Numbered from the stretch's first letter, positions 11,059 to 22,252 are shown. The stretch: 64,000 nt of DNA from Plenodomus lindquistii (GCA_025504975.1 JANUWI010000012.1:744001-808000), one strand, 5' to 3'. A program made the numbers and translations. Notes: generated from the letters alone by a model not told the origin.

Positions 11059-12453
11059 CTAACCCCGGACCCTCGCGGGTGTCCAGTTCTTGTACAAACA
11101 CGAACAGAGAGTGCTCGCATCTTGTGATGCGAGACTGACTTGATCGCCTCCATTCCTTCGGCATGAGGGAATCCCCTGGCCACCGGCTATGTTTTGTTCG
11201 ATTCGCGCGGCTGCCTTTGATTAGTATCTAGTCCAACAGAAAGACGATGGAGGGGGGGAGAAGACTTACCATAAGGCCATGCAGGACTATTCGCACCCTG
11301 GACAGCTATTGTGTCGTCTGGGTACGTCCTCTTCATCTTCGTGTATAACACGCCCTGTATGCCTGTTGCGCTATAGTCACACTCGAAGCTGCCTCTTTCG
11401 TCTCCTAAGCTCCCAGTCACGTCGACAGTCTTCGACCGACTGATTTGGAAGGAGTATCGTTCCGTGTCTTTCCCAGCATCTAGTAATCGGAGGTTCTCGT
11501 TTTGGAAAGTTGTGCCAAATGTGTCGTCCTGTCCATTTGATGAGATCTTGTACGCGCCCTTGGTCCCGCTTATTTGCCAGTTCAGAATTGTCAGGGCCTT
11601 TTGCGGGTCGCTGTAATAGTCTGTGAAGGGCGCGCATGTCCATGTGCTGTTAGCCGAAGTACAACCTGTACTGACGGTATCGAGGAATATGATGATGGAG
11701 TAGGAGCCGACGGGGAAGTTGGCAGGGGCAGCGGAGGGTGACAGTGTTGAGGATGCTGAGGGAGCAGGGGCGTCTGTTTCGCTGCTGCTGCCTGTGTCGC
11801 TTGCTGCAGGTTGCGCACCACCGGTACTTGGTGTCGGGTTGTTGTCGCTGCTGCTGTTGCTGCTGTTACTGCTGCTACTGCTGCCACTGATCTGTTAGCT
11901 GGGGGATAATGTCCGAAAAACGACGTGAAGCCTACCTGCTGCTCGATTTTTTGCCCAAGCCTACACCCAATCCGACAGCCAAGGCCACTATCAAGGCAAG
12001 GATGACAGCCACAAGAACAAGAAGTCGTCTGCGAGACCATCCCGCAACGCCTCTCCGCCTTCGCTGTCTGACGTGCCCAAACTTCTCTGCATCCTTGTCG
12101 CTCCATACACTGACACTGAGGTTGCTGCCGTTGTGACTCTGCTCTTCACCGCTCTCCCTCGGTGTATCACCGAGTCGTCCTCCTGTCAAAAGGGCGACCA
12201 CGCCAGCCTTCTTCGCGACCCTTGGCCCATGCTGCACTGGTCCAATGTGTGTATGGTCCGGGTCGTTGCAGTATGTGGTATTGGTCGTAACACTGATCTT
12301 TGGCTGGGCTGATGGCGACTTGGCCCGCTTGGTGTCAAGAATGACGGAGAGACGTTGGCCGGCGGGGGTCAAGATGCGCTTTGCAGGACGCTCATCCTCG
12401 AGCTGCTGGTGCATGCTCGAGCGCTTCGTACGTATGTAGTCCATCGAGGGCAT
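11059..12453 (-). CDS. Single-pass membrane protein with Ser-rich stalk and conserved Cys-containing ectodomain
   Basis: Fungal surface protein of unknown function. Model: complement(join(11059..11210, 11270..11886, 11936..12453)), 428 aa. A basic cytoplasmic region of about 145 residues precedes one hydrophobic span (LLVLVAVILALIVALAVGLG), then a Ser/Asn/Pro/Thr-rich stalk starting at SSSGSSSS, then a globular part with FLDTVSTGCTSANSTWTC, DTERYSFQISRSKTVDV, FECDYSATGIQGVLYTK and a C-terminal IPSC...TLCSCLYKNW. The alternating cysteines suggest disulfides outside the cell. The last acceptor was chosen to read WPY|AARIEQNIAGGQGIPSC. The start is uncertain: the open frame continues upstream of the first ATG at 12453, and an extra 5' exon is possible. 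Confidence 0.7.
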
Positions 12454-13628
12454 GTCGTGGTGGATGTACGGCCAAGTCGATGTCACAGGGGCGTCAATGG
12501 CTCGCAGCAGCTGTCCTGGGATCTCAGCGTCGTAGCTTATGCCTTGTCCATGTCCTGAGATGGGAAGTCGTGGGTCCCTCGATCGTTTCGTATATATCTC
12601 GTCGGTCGATAGCCGGCCGTGTAGGGATGATGACGAGCAACTTTGAGATCACGAATGACTGGAAGGGAAGGGGATCAAGGAGAACTACCAATGGACTCGC
12701 GAAGAAAGCTCACGCCACCCAGCGCAGGCCCTCGTGGCTAGCCCATGGTCGAGGTTTGAGAGGAGTCTAGGGCACACGGTCATGGCCTCTCATCACACGC
12801 TAAGGTCCATTGCAGTATCGATTTTAGCCCCCTTCGGAACTAGACAAGTCTAACCGCAGGCCATTACTCGTAGTGTAGGGGTTTGTGGAGAGCACTGCGC
12901 TGCAACGGGAACGGGAGCGCCGTGCGTGCTGATCAAGAGCCGCGGACGTTCCCCTGGAACTGAGTCGGAGGCCAATGATGAAACGACACCCGATAAACCC
13001 TATGCATGGCAAACTCAACGGTACATGTGTTCCTCTGCAAAGTATGCGACTGAAGCAGTGAGTATTGAGTTCAACGGCGACACAATAGCTGAGGCCGAGG
13101 CGTGTCTCGAGTCGTAGTGCAATGTTTGTTTTGGCGGCGGCAGTACTCACGACTCGCCCACAAGGGGGCGCGTTCCTGCATTGGTGGTGGCAGGGATCAG
13201 GCCAGAGGCTTCTCTGCCAAGACGCTACCTCTACCTCTCACCTTTCACCTCTCACCTCTCACCTCTCACCTTCACGACCACAGCCAAGATCATAATGAAG
13301 TCGCTGCAGGCTTTGTTCTGAGGCGCGTTTCCCCTTCACTTCGTAGCCTCTCACCGCGCGTCGGTCAGGCGCGGTGAGGCCTCGCGACAAACGCGACTGC
13401 CTTCACCCATGGGCCCACCTGCCATCCTCTAAGGTTTGCCAACTGCTTGCGGTGATTGCCACTCCACTGCACATCCAACCTATTTGCGTGAAGAATTTAC
13501 CAGCAAGTGCTCTCTTCTGTGGATACCTGCCTTCATCGTTGCCTCGAGAGCTGAAAGCTTCGTCTTCATTCCTACAGGCACCCTTCTGATACCGCCAACC
13601 ATCACCGCTGCCCAGGAACATCACTAGA
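12454..13628. other. Divergent intergenic region with CACCTCT repeat
   Basis: About 1.2 kb between the Ser-rich membrane protein (-) and Clr2 (+). Near 13229-13274 there is an imperfect (CACCTCT)n pyrimidine array, which may lie in the Clr2 promoter. Short open frames here show no domain. Confidence 0.45.
13229..13274 (+). repeat. Imperfect (CACCTCT)n microsatellite
   Basis: The unit CACCTCT/CACCTTT recurs about five times with small variations, roughly 360 bp upstream of the Clr2 start codon. Confidence 0.75.
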
Positions 13629-15770
13629 ATGCCTTCGAATTACGTCGTCGTACGCCTACGCCCAGGCTCTGACGGCGATGCAACACACGTGCCCGCTTCC
13701 GGTTCTCATGCTCAGGTAACACCCCCGACACTTTATCTTGAAAAGACGGCCCAGCAGTGGATGGAACGTCGTGGTGAGGCTCAACCGGGCGTCAAGTATA
13801 TCCTGGAAAGCTTACCGGCGGGCTATACCATGTGGCAGCGCCCGCGTCCTGGCAAGAGCCATGTAGATTCCTACTTGTATGGCCATCCCGACGGCAAGAA
13901 GTTCGACTCGCCCAATCGATTCTATCCACACTTCGAGCATTTAATGAACAACGCGGGAAGCAATATGGGTTGCCCCTGCACACCATGTGCGGGCTCTGCA
14001 GGGTTGTTGCCCAAGAATACAGCGAACACTAGTCGGAAGGCCACAAGCAGTATCTCTAGTTCGTCTCGACCCGCAACACCCAAGGTACTGGCCTCTAAGA
14101 CATCTCGACACTTCTCGGCTGCCCCTCGTCAACCCATTGTTCCCGTCGTCCAGGCGGTCAAAGGACGGCCTAAAACAACCAGTGCTGGCTACGATACAAG
14201 TCGAGTTGATGAGGAGGGTACGCCAGATATATATCGTAATCTCATCGACAAACTTCGGCGGCTTGGAACCATCGATGAGAAGATTGAGGAGCCGTTGAGT
14301 CCGGACTGGAGAGCAGAGGTCGAGATCCTGCCCCTCCTATTACAAGAGCTCCGCGAGACAGAGCAATGGAAGCCGCGCCGAGGGGAAGTTGTTCTATTTG
14401 TCCGAGACCTCCCCGAGAATACCAGCATTGTTCAGGATGATGACTCGGGCGAGTATCAGCTGTACAGCGAGGACGCCGATGAGGTGGTAGGAATCCCGAA
14501 ATGGGAAGCTGGTCTGGTTGGGCAGACACCGACTGCGGCTGATAAGACATCAGATAACGTCATCTACACAGGTGTACGCGTTGAGCCGTTGCCAGATCCG
14601 AATGACTCCGACAAATCCCTATCCAAGAATTACAAATATGTTCCCTTGAGACAGACTCGACCGTTTGTACTGTGGGAAGAGTTCTTGGGCAGCATTCCCC
14701 AAACGGAGTGGCATCCAACAATACGCAATGCTTTGACCATCACATCGACCTTGTCACTTGTCGGCAAGCATCGCCTCAAAGGAACCTGGCCCAATGCTTC
14801 CATTTACTGCCATGCGATGTACCTTGGGCACGAGTTGCTGGCTGTTGGCGACACAGTACGTCTTCTGCCAAGTGCCGCCATAGGACAGGCCGAGGCCTGC
14901 GATGTCATGCTTATCAAATCAATACGAATCAAATGGAGCAACCTCGACAAGGCCTCTAGCAATGACTACGACGAAGGTCGACCGTACAACTCGGCAGTCT
15001 GGATTTACGGTACCGCTTTCACCAGTGATGCCTCCCGCTCGGACAAGCAATGGCTTTCTGATACCACAGATGTGCATTCCCTGAAAGCCGCAGCGAATTA
15101 CTCAGATTGGTATCCCTTGCATTCATCATCAAAGGAGCTTGCTACACCCCACATTCGTTGTATCGGACGGGTGTACGAGCGCGAGGCCATGGGGGCGTTT
15201 CTCGGTGTAGAGGACACCGATTTGCCAGGCTTAGATATCGGAAGGAAGGGTCTTCTCGATGCACGAACTTTTTCCAGCAAGCACGATCAACGAATTGTTA
15301 AAGATTCTGCTACATGGTACTGGGGCGACAATCGCGCAGATTCCTTAGGGCTTCACACTATCAACGGCCTCGACGTCGCTCAACACGACCAGCTTAGAAA
15401 CATCAAGGATCTCCGCAAGAAGATCAAAGTCCTTGAAGCCGACAAGGCTATACCTTCCAGCTCGAAACAGTCCACCACCCTCACAGCTTCAAGCAGTCGA
15501 GGACTACGCGGCTTCATGGCACCCGAGTTACCACCCACGCCAGGCAGAACGGTTGCTACTAGAACCATCAGTGACAGCGGCAGCATTACGAGCAGCTTCG
15601 CCAGCGAGGATGGTGTAACGGCAGGCCAGAAGCGGGTACGTGCCGACAGCACGAGCGACGATACCGCAGAAGAAGACGACGACATCATCCGCCGGTCTAC
15701 CGTTATCGTCGAGGAAGATGCTACCCCGAGAAGGAGAAAGCAAATGGTCCGGGTTGTCATCGACGACTGA
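13629..15770 (+). CDS. clr2: Clr2-like transcription-silencing protein
   Basis: Homologue of fission-yeast cryptic loci regulator 2, a subunit of the SHREC complex that brings histone deacetylase and remodelling activity to heterochromatin. Intronless, 713 aa, starting at ATG 13629 preceded by a purine-poor leader. The N-terminal Clr2 region (about residues 40-125) has GYTMWQRPRPG, a histidine-containing FYPHFEHLM and the close cysteine group CPCTPC. The C-terminal domain (about 245-560) opens with RRGEVVLFVRDLP and includes WEAGLVGQTP and IYCHAMYLGHELLAVGDTVR. A charged tail follows, with a short coiled segment near LRNIKDLRKKIKVLEADK and a basic end. Recognition is by Clr2-domain patterns; whether SHREC exists in this fungus cannot be told from this window. 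Confidence 0.8.
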   Translation: MPSNYVVVRLRPGSDGDATHVPASGSHAQVTPPTLYLEKTAQQWMERRGEAQPGVKYILESLPAGYTMWQRPRPGKSHVDSYLYGHPDGKKFDSPNRFYPHFEHLMNNAGSNMGCPCTPCAGSAGLLPKNTANTSRKATSSISSSSRPATPKVLASKTSRHFSAAPRQPIVPVVQAVKGRPKTTSAGYDTSRVDEEGTPDIYRNLIDKLRRLGTIDEKIEEPLSPDWRAEVEILPLLLQELRETEQWKPRRGEVVLFVRDLPENTSIVQDDDSGEYQLYSEDADEVVGIPKWEAGLVGQTPTAADKTSDNVIYTGVRVEPLPDPNDSDKSLSKNYKYVPLRQTRPFVLWEEFLGSIPQTEWHPTIRNALTITSTLSLVGKHRLKGTWPNASIYCHAMYLGHELLAVGDTVRLLPSAAIGQAEACDVMLIKSIRIKWSNLDKASSNDYDEGRPYNSAVWIYGTAFTSDASRSDKQWLSDTTDVHSLKAAANYSDWYPLHSSSKELATPHIRCIGRVYEREAMGAFLGVEDTDLPGLDIGRKGLLDARTFSSKHDQRIVKDSATWYWGDNRADSLGLHTINGLDVAQHDQLRNIKDLRKKIKVLEADKAIPSSSKQSTTLTASSSRGLRGFMAPELPPTPGRTVATRTISDSGSITSSFASEDGVTAGQKRVRADSTSDDTAEEDDDIIRRSTVIVEEDATPRRRKQMVRVVIDD

Positions 15771-16987
15771 GACATCACTGGACGACTTACGAGAATTTGC
15801 GATCGATCACATCATGCACATGTAGCCTGCACGCAGCCCCAGGACGGCAGCAGCACTACAAAAGTCCTTTCCTAGCCCAGACGACTGCTTACTAAGATCA
15901 AATAATCACGCGATTTCATCATATCCTTCGAAATGCTGAGATGTTATGCTGTCAAGGCTATGGCCTCGGTACCGTGAAAGGGGAAGAATTTCGGTCAGTC
16001 GACACTCTCAGGGTTCCACAACATATGCATCACGTTTAGCAGCTGAGAGATGCGACATCTATGAGAATATATACTTATCACGGGCATGTATTTATGCGCT
16101 TTGCGCGATGAATGGGGATCGGTGTCGACATGTGGTTCATCAACAGTCACCTTATGCATGTAGATGGGCACAAGACATGTTATCGACTTTTCCGACCAAA
16201 AGCAAATCACTTCATAGATAAAAGAGCACAAACTATGACAAACGAACCTAGATACCCCGGTGATGCGTGAATCGTTATCTAAACACTACTCTTCTCCAGC
16301 CTTGCAGATATCAGTTTATTATCCACATCATCGTCCACATTCGGCACTCATTCTTACCGGCCTCTCCAGTCGCTTTTAATATCTTTTCGACTCTGTAAAT
16401 GACACATCAGCGACCGTGTATGAAAAGACGTCTCTATCACCCCTCTATCACTGCACCAAAGCGGGCGGTACGTCCATCATAAGCAGTGGCATGTATATCT
16501 GCACTGTACCTAAGTAGCGATTTCACGGTGGCAAGGCGCTGCTTGGAGAGCTGGGTAGTGAAGCAAAGGACGTGAAGCGTGCAATGAAGGGGAGCGGTGG
16601 TCATTGGGCGTCTGATATAGGCTTGTTTGTATCTACAGCACTAGAGATCAAGGACTCGGGTGGTGAGGTGGAGTGGTGTAGAGCGGTCGAGGTTGGGGGT
16701 ATTGATGTCGGGGGTGAATGGGATGAGAGAGACGAGTGTTGATAGATAGATCGCCGTGGGCTGCTGTTTGGTGTATACGCGCGTTGATGATGTGAATGCA
16801 TTAGTGTTTTTCCACGTTGGTTTGAGGTTCTAATTGACTTGGCGATAAAGACGTCAATCAAGCACAAAAGGGCGCAAGTGAGACTTTTGAAGATTTTAAA
16901 TAATATCTCAGCAAACATGGTATTTTACCTGCCAGCGTGACAGCCAAGTTCATACATGTAGACCCTCCTTACCAACAAGTAAGTCAC
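15771..16987. other. Convergent intergenic region, no gene seen
   Basis: These 1.2 kb separate the Clr2 stop (+) from the GH127 stop (-) and should contain two 3' UTRs. Open frames up to about 105 codons were examined (for instance 16601-16918 on the minus strand) and carry no family signature. Confidence 0.5.
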
Positions 16988-18853
16988 CTACCTAGAGGGC
17001 AATTGTCCGCTAATCGACCAATATACATTATAATTGAAACCCTGGGCATCATAAAACGGCCCCAAATCCACCGCCTTGCCATCCGCCATCGCCGTAAAAC
17101 CCAAACTCGAATTGCTAGTCCGACGAATCGAGTCCAAAGCGAGCTTAGGCATCGTTGTAAGAGCATCCTGACCGTAATTCCCGCTCAGAATCACGGGCCC
17201 GTATGCAATCGCCGCGACGTTTGCGTTGTCGTTTGCCACCACCTTCTGCAATCGCATGGGAAGCTTGATCGTGACTTCGTCGCCAGACTGCCATGTTCGT
17301 GATAGCTGGGCGTAGGAGCCTGGTCGAGCGTCCACGTTGGCGGATTCGCCGTTTACGCTGATCGTCGCACCTGATGTCCAGGCTGGGATGCGAATGCGCA
17401 TGGCCCAGTCCCCGGAGCCAGTTACAGTCAATGTGGTAGTATCGCCGACCGGGTATGAGGTTGTCTGTGCAATCTTGACATCGCGTTGCTTCCAGTCCAG
17501 AACCGAAGGCGTGAACAGGTTGACGTACAAGGCCGAGCTATCGTACCAGTACACAGAGTCTGCAAGCTTGGTGTTTTGTTCTATTGAGGTGCCCTGGCAA
17601 CACCACATTGAGTCGTAGTCGGTGCTCCATGTTCCTCCGCCCCAGGCAGGACCAATTCCGCGATGTCCGCCAGGGTTAAGCGGTGTGAAGTATGTCGTGT
17701 GTCCATGATTGGACGCAGGATCTTGAGCGCCGAGAATGTGGTTCAGTAGCGCTTGCTCAAAGTAGTCAAAGTACTTGGTATTGGAAGGTTCAGTAGTCCA
17801 TAGATCGCGCGTAAGCTTCAGCATGTTGTACGTATTGCAATGTTCCCCTGTGTCGTTTGTGAGGAATTGAGCGATAGCGTTGGGAGCACGGAAATGTTCA
17901 GCTTGGCTGTTCGCACCGACCGCGTACGTGTGGGCGTTGATGGTCATCTCCCAGGCATTCTTTGCAATGTCGAGATAGCGCTGGGTGCCTGTTGCTTTGT
18001 ATTCTTGAGCCGCACCAATCCATTTGGGGATGTTTGTGTTGGCGTGCAGACCACTCAGGCGATCTTGGTTGCTTGCGAGTGGATCGAAAACGCTAGCATG
18101 GTCAAAACGTTGAGCTACTCCTAGCCAACGCTTGTCGCTTGTGATTTGATAGATCTTTGCGAGGATGTCGTTCATGCCGCCGAATTCGGTGCCCAGCATT
18201 GCCTGCATCTGCGCAGTAGTCAATTTGCTGGTTCGGGTATCGACCCAGCCAGCGAGAGCCAGGAGCACTTGACGTGCTTGGTCGTTGCCCATGATAGTCC
18301 AAACGTCTAGTAGCCCAGCCATCGTTTTGTGTATCGTGTAGTAAGGGACGTTGCCCGAATTGAGCTGCCTCTCTTCAAGAGCGGTGAAGTCTGACTCTGG
18401 ATATCCTGACAAGTATCCAGTATTGAAGCCCGTAACATTGTTATTCGCCTGACATTTTGCCAGCTCTGCGACCATATACTCAGCGTTCTTCTGGCATGTA
18501 CTGTCGCCTAGGGCCGTGTAGCATTGGACCCAAGCGCTTAAGAAGTGTCCTTGGATGTGAGACCGGAAAGGAAAGTCCGGTGCATCCCATCCGCCGTTGG
18601 CCTGAGCCCCGTTGGTTGACAATTTATGGTTTGAACGGAAAACATATAGCAGACGATCGACATCAACTGTTCGAAGGTAGTTGAGTGTGCGGTCTTGGTT
18701 GTCGAGCCACCGGCTGTTGCTCAAAGATACCTGGCTCAAATCGAATGGAAAGGCAGAGACACCAACCTCGGGTACCGCAGCAGCTGGGTTACTTTGGGCG
18801 TTGGTCGAGTAGATGACTAGAAGACATGAGCTGATGAGGCGTTTGAGCAACAT
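16988..18853 (-). CDS. Secreted GH127 beta-L-arabinofuranosidase-like protein (DUF1680)
   Basis: Extracellular glycoside hydrolase of the GH127 family, which releases beta-L-arabinofuranose from plant glycans and extensin-type proteins. Single exon, 621 aa. The ATG at 18853 opens a signal peptide of about 20 residues (MLLKRLISSCLLVIYSTNAQ); the open frame continues upstream but lacks a better start. An (alpha/alpha)6 barrel is indicated by FPFRSHIQGHFLSAW, YTIHKTMAGLLD and EFGGMNDILA, followed by beta-sandwich segments. The zinc-thiolate centre is visible: E337 and C339 in GEHCNTYN, and C418-C419 in WCCQG, which correspond to Glu338, Cys340, Cys417 (nucleophile) and Cys418 of Bifidobacterium HypBA1. 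A TATA-like element lies about 60 bp upstream. Confidence 0.9.
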   Translation of the reverse strand: MLLKRLISSCLLVIYSTNAQSNPAAAVPEVGVSAFPFDLSQVSLSNSRWLDNQDRTLNYLRTVDVDRLLYVFRSNHKLSTNGAQANGGWDAPDFPFRSHIQGHFLSAWVQCYTALGDSTCQKNAEYMVAELAKCQANNNVTGFNTGYLSGYPESDFTALEERQLNSGNVPYYTIHKTMAGLLDVWTIMGNDQARQVLLALAGWVDTRTSKLTTAQMQAMLGTEFGGMNDILAKIYQITSDKRWLGVAQRFDHASVFDPLASNQDRLSGLHANTNIPKWIGAAQEYKATGTQRYLDIAKNAWEMTINAHTYAVGANSQAEHFRAPNAIAQFLTNDTGEHCNTYNMLKLTRDLWTTEPSNTKYFDYFEQALLNHILGAQDPASNHGHTTYFTPLNPGGHRGIGPAWGGGTWSTDYDSMWCCQGTSIEQNTKLADSVYWYDSSALYVNLFTPSVLDWKQRDVKIAQTTSYPVGDTTTLTVTGSGDWAMRIRIPAWTSGATISVNGESANVDARPGSYAQLSRTWQSGDEVTIKLPMRLQKVVANDNANVAAIAYGPVILSGNYGQDALTTMPKLALDSIRRTSNSSLGFTAMADGKAVDLGPFYDAQGFNYNVYWSISGQLPSR

Positions 18854-18911
18854 TGTTCCAGATTTCACAGGGTAGCCTGTGACTGGCACTCGAATCCTGC
18901 ATTGGAAATCT

Positions 18912-18920
18912 CTTATATAT
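18912..18920 (-). promoter_or_regulatory. Putative TATA box of GH127 gene
   Basis: On the minus strand this reads ATATATAAG, about 60 bp before the GH127 ATG, a normal distance for a fungal secreted-enzyme promoter. Confidence 0.45.
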
Positions 18921-19149
18921 TCCCAGGCATAGGAGCAGATCCCTCGCCACACGTGCAAATATCCTGACATTGTGACCGGGTTTCTGCAACTCGAATCGGT
19001 GCTGCGACCGAACAGGCATTCCCCGCGATGCGAAATAAATACGACTCGGAGACTTTTCGAAAAATGCCCATTAGTGTTGGAGATCCATTGCCCCCAGCTT
19101 CCTCTTATAGCTCTAGTAGGCCAAGTAATGTGAAATGCGGGGAATAGTA

Positions 19150-19238
19150 TACGAAGGAGCTCGTATTTCTTGAATTGTACCCCTCGCACCAAAATAAGCG
19201 TAGGGGGGCAAAACTCAATAAAAACGAGCTCCTTCGTA
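19150..19238. mobile_element. Candidate MITE with terminal inverted repeats and TA flanks
   Basis: The left arm ATACGAAGGAGCTCGT (19149-19164) is repeated in perfect inverted orientation at 19224-19239, 16 bp each, around a 59-bp centre. Both ends carry TA (19150-19151 and 19237-19238), as expected for a TA target-site duplication of a Tc1/mariner-type element. The centre holds a weaker inverted pair (CCCCTCGC and GCGTAGGGG) that would extend the hairpin. There is no coding capacity. It could also be a regulatory palindrome. Confidence 0.5.
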
Positions 19239-21618
19239 TGTCCACGGGGTCTCGGGATGATTCTGGGGTCGGCAACAGCCAGCACTCCGAGCCAACCGCA
19301 ACGCCTAGATCATGCAGTCCTTGAACTAAATACGTAGCCCCTCGGTAGGACGGTGAAAGAGGAATCAAGCTCTTAGCTCCGGAAACATGATGAGAGTGTG
19401 CTGTTGTCTTGCTGCGGGCTCTAATTTCACCGGATGCCGTGGGTGATCTCTCTAGGCACCGGACAGAGCTATCCCGAAACCAGGATCATCTCTGCAGAGT
19501 GTGCTATAAATGCTATATTGCTCCGGTGGGATGACATTCGGCGCGGTGGGTAAGTTGCCTCATTGAGTCGAATGCTCACTTGCCGATGAAGGATCCGACG
19601 TCGAGTACGAAAGTGCCATCAAAGGAGATGCATATTCAGAGTTCCGTACGTTGTCCATGCCGTTTCACGGTATGAGACCGCTCTTTGTGGAGGCTTGGCT
19701 CAGCCATCTCCAGGATCCAATGTATAGATGGAGCTGTACAGGTTGAGAAAAGAGCGGACGACGTTCTAGGGCATTGGTAGGTAAAGTCGAAGATGTGGTG
19801 CTTATGACGCTAGACTGAATTGGGTTAATCGCAGCAAGCTCCTGAACGATTTCTCCCTTCTCGAAGCTGTTGCAACGCGCCATACGTTGTTTACATTCTT
19901 CCAGGATTATTATTGTGTCCCATAATACGTTGTAATCATCAGTACAGACGCTACGTTTGATCTTGATAGTGATGAGGTCGCATAGTTTGGGATACACGTA
20001 GAGCTAACCGTCAGCCACGCCAACTTCACCAATCCAACTTGGACAGCACCCGGATCACCACCAATGCATTGGCTGGCCTACAATGCCTCTAACAGGCGCA
20101 TACGTCGATGTAGCATCATCCTTTGCTGTCTTATCTCCGGACTTCGGTGCTCAGCATCATCATAGCTACGGTGAAATGCTTGCAACGGGCCACTGCCTCC
20201 TAAATCTTCCTTGCATGGGCAGAGTAGTAGATGGGGTTGGCTTGCAACATCAGCCTTTTTGCGTTGTAAATGCGTTTGAGTTCCCTGCCACTTCATGTAC
20301 GAGCACCGTAGAGTCTGCATCTAAAGCTGGTGTTTTGTGTGGAGAGAGGGTATTGCTTATGATCAATACCTAGCCATAGGTTCCGTTCCAGCTCATCGAT
20401 TCAACATACCAAGACTTGACATGCAGTCCTAGACCTTGGGTAAAGGCACGAGCGAACACAATTCGCTTGTCATGGAGCCTGTCATCTCAGTTCAATGCCG
20501 CTGCTACAACGCCTTCCTTCGACCTAGAAGGATGAGGTTCTGTATGATAACGTTTGAGGTATTGAATATACGCTCTGCAACTTAGCTAATCCGAAGAAAA
20601 CGGCATAGACTTCTGACCGGCTCCCATTTCAGGCCATAGTATTGGGTACCTCATACCTTACTTGGAGAGTAGCTCGAGTTGATGGCTGATGGATGTGCAA
20701 ATCCTAAGCCCCCCTAACTTCGACAACGGAATTGGCCATGGAGGGCCATCGCATTCCCTACTCGAGGTCAACGACGCCACAGTTCACAAGATTCATATCG
20801 AGTAAGTATGTACAATACCTTCAACTCCACACACATACAAAACCCCCCACAAGAACCGCGACATCTAATAAGCTTGTCCAACCAGCCCTACACAAGCCAA
20901 CACCACCAACCCTCCCTTCCCAGCAGCACGCCAGTAAACATCAAGCTTCCCCTCCCTCGTACCCACCCCTCGTACTCGCCCCACGTGTTCGCCTTTTCCC
21001 GCGCCCCCTTCCTTCATTCCCTCAGCCAAACCATCCTCACGAACGAAAACGACGCGGAGTTCCCTCCTAGCACCATCTCCACCTTTGTCCGGAACCAAGC
21101 AATTCAGAGCCACACATCATCACGAGATAAATACGAGGCGGGTGTGGGTTTCACGCGGACGCGTGGCCAAGCAACGCAACAGTGCGTCGTACCCCGGGGG
21201 AGGGAGGGGGATCTGCGTAACGTTATTTGGACGTTCGAGGTTGGGTGGGGAGGGGTGTTCGCGGGTGCGAGTGGACTGTGGGTGTGGGCTGGTGGGGAGG
21301 GGAATTGCGCGTCAGTTTCTCTTATTCTAGATCTAGAAAGTGGGTGGGTGGGTGGATGGGTGGTTGCATGATGGTTGTATTGTTGTTGCTGTTGATGTAT
21401 CATACTGCAGTCAGTAAGCAAGCATCATGTATCTTCGGCGAGATACATAATCCGAGACAAGATGCGTTAAACTTGTGTGGTGGACCCTGAAAATCAAGCA
21501 TATATCGATGTTGCAACTGGGTTCGGATCGGGTTCCCATTACTATTGCTGATACGTTGCTGCAAATCAGTCATGTTTCTGAAACAAAGGACCGAAAAGAG
21601 CAACAAAACTCCTTGAGA

Positions 21619-21632
21619 CGCGAAGCTTCGCG
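21619..21632. repeat. 14-bp perfect palindrome followed by C-run
   Basis: CGCGAAGCTTCGCG is fully self-complementary and is followed directly by a C-rich tract to about 21650. A factor-free terminator or binding site is possible but unsupported. Confidence 0.6.
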
Positions 21633-22228
21633 CCCCCCCTCCCCCCTTTACCCCACACCTATAACGGGTATGTAGTTGTACAGGGTATTGTCAGGTCAGA
21701 TTGAACCCCTGCTTACTTCTGTATTGTATCGAAGAGAGACCGAGCCATTGTTGTATTAGGACTGTGCAGATCGCCTTCTACCATTAGTATGCTCTCCTTC
21801 GGTATAATACGGAAACTAGTAGGGGTTCAAGCTGAGCTGACAGTACCCTGTATCAACATATGTAGATCTCGCACAACATGGCTGCCCGAGATCTTCAAAA
21901 TTGGGAGATGAATTGTCCCGTCTCTGTACACAGTAGACGATGGTAACAATGAAATCCACATATACATAGGGGTCCTGGTCATCTCCCCTTTTCTCACCCG
22001 CAGCCCGCATGCTGATAAAAACAACTCATTGGTGCTGATCGCACTGCTCATCTCTCAGTCTTCCGCCCCCCCTCCCTCACCTTGTTCCGCCGCGATCCCG
22101 GACGCAAAATGTTCCAGTACAGATGCAGGGCGTATTGTCGTAAGGATATGTCCCTGCAGGTTCAGGTTCAAGTTCAGGATCTCGACACGCGTTGCTTGCT
22201 TGTAAGTTGTCCAGATGCATGCAATGCA

Positions 22229-22252
22229 GCAAGCAAGCAAGCAAGCAAGCCT
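22229..22252 (+). repeat. (GCAA)n microsatellite
   Basis: About five tandem GCAA units in the gene-poor interval, likely length-variable. Confidence 0.7.

Noticed and set aside
16601..16918. 105-codon minus frame between Clr2 and GH127
   Set aside because: No signal peptide, no domain, Ser/Pro-rich composition.
20808..21371. 187-codon plus-strand frame in the gene-poor interval
   Set aside because: Low-complexity and spans the C-rich to G-rich switch; no domain or splice pattern supports it. Kept only as a composition finding.
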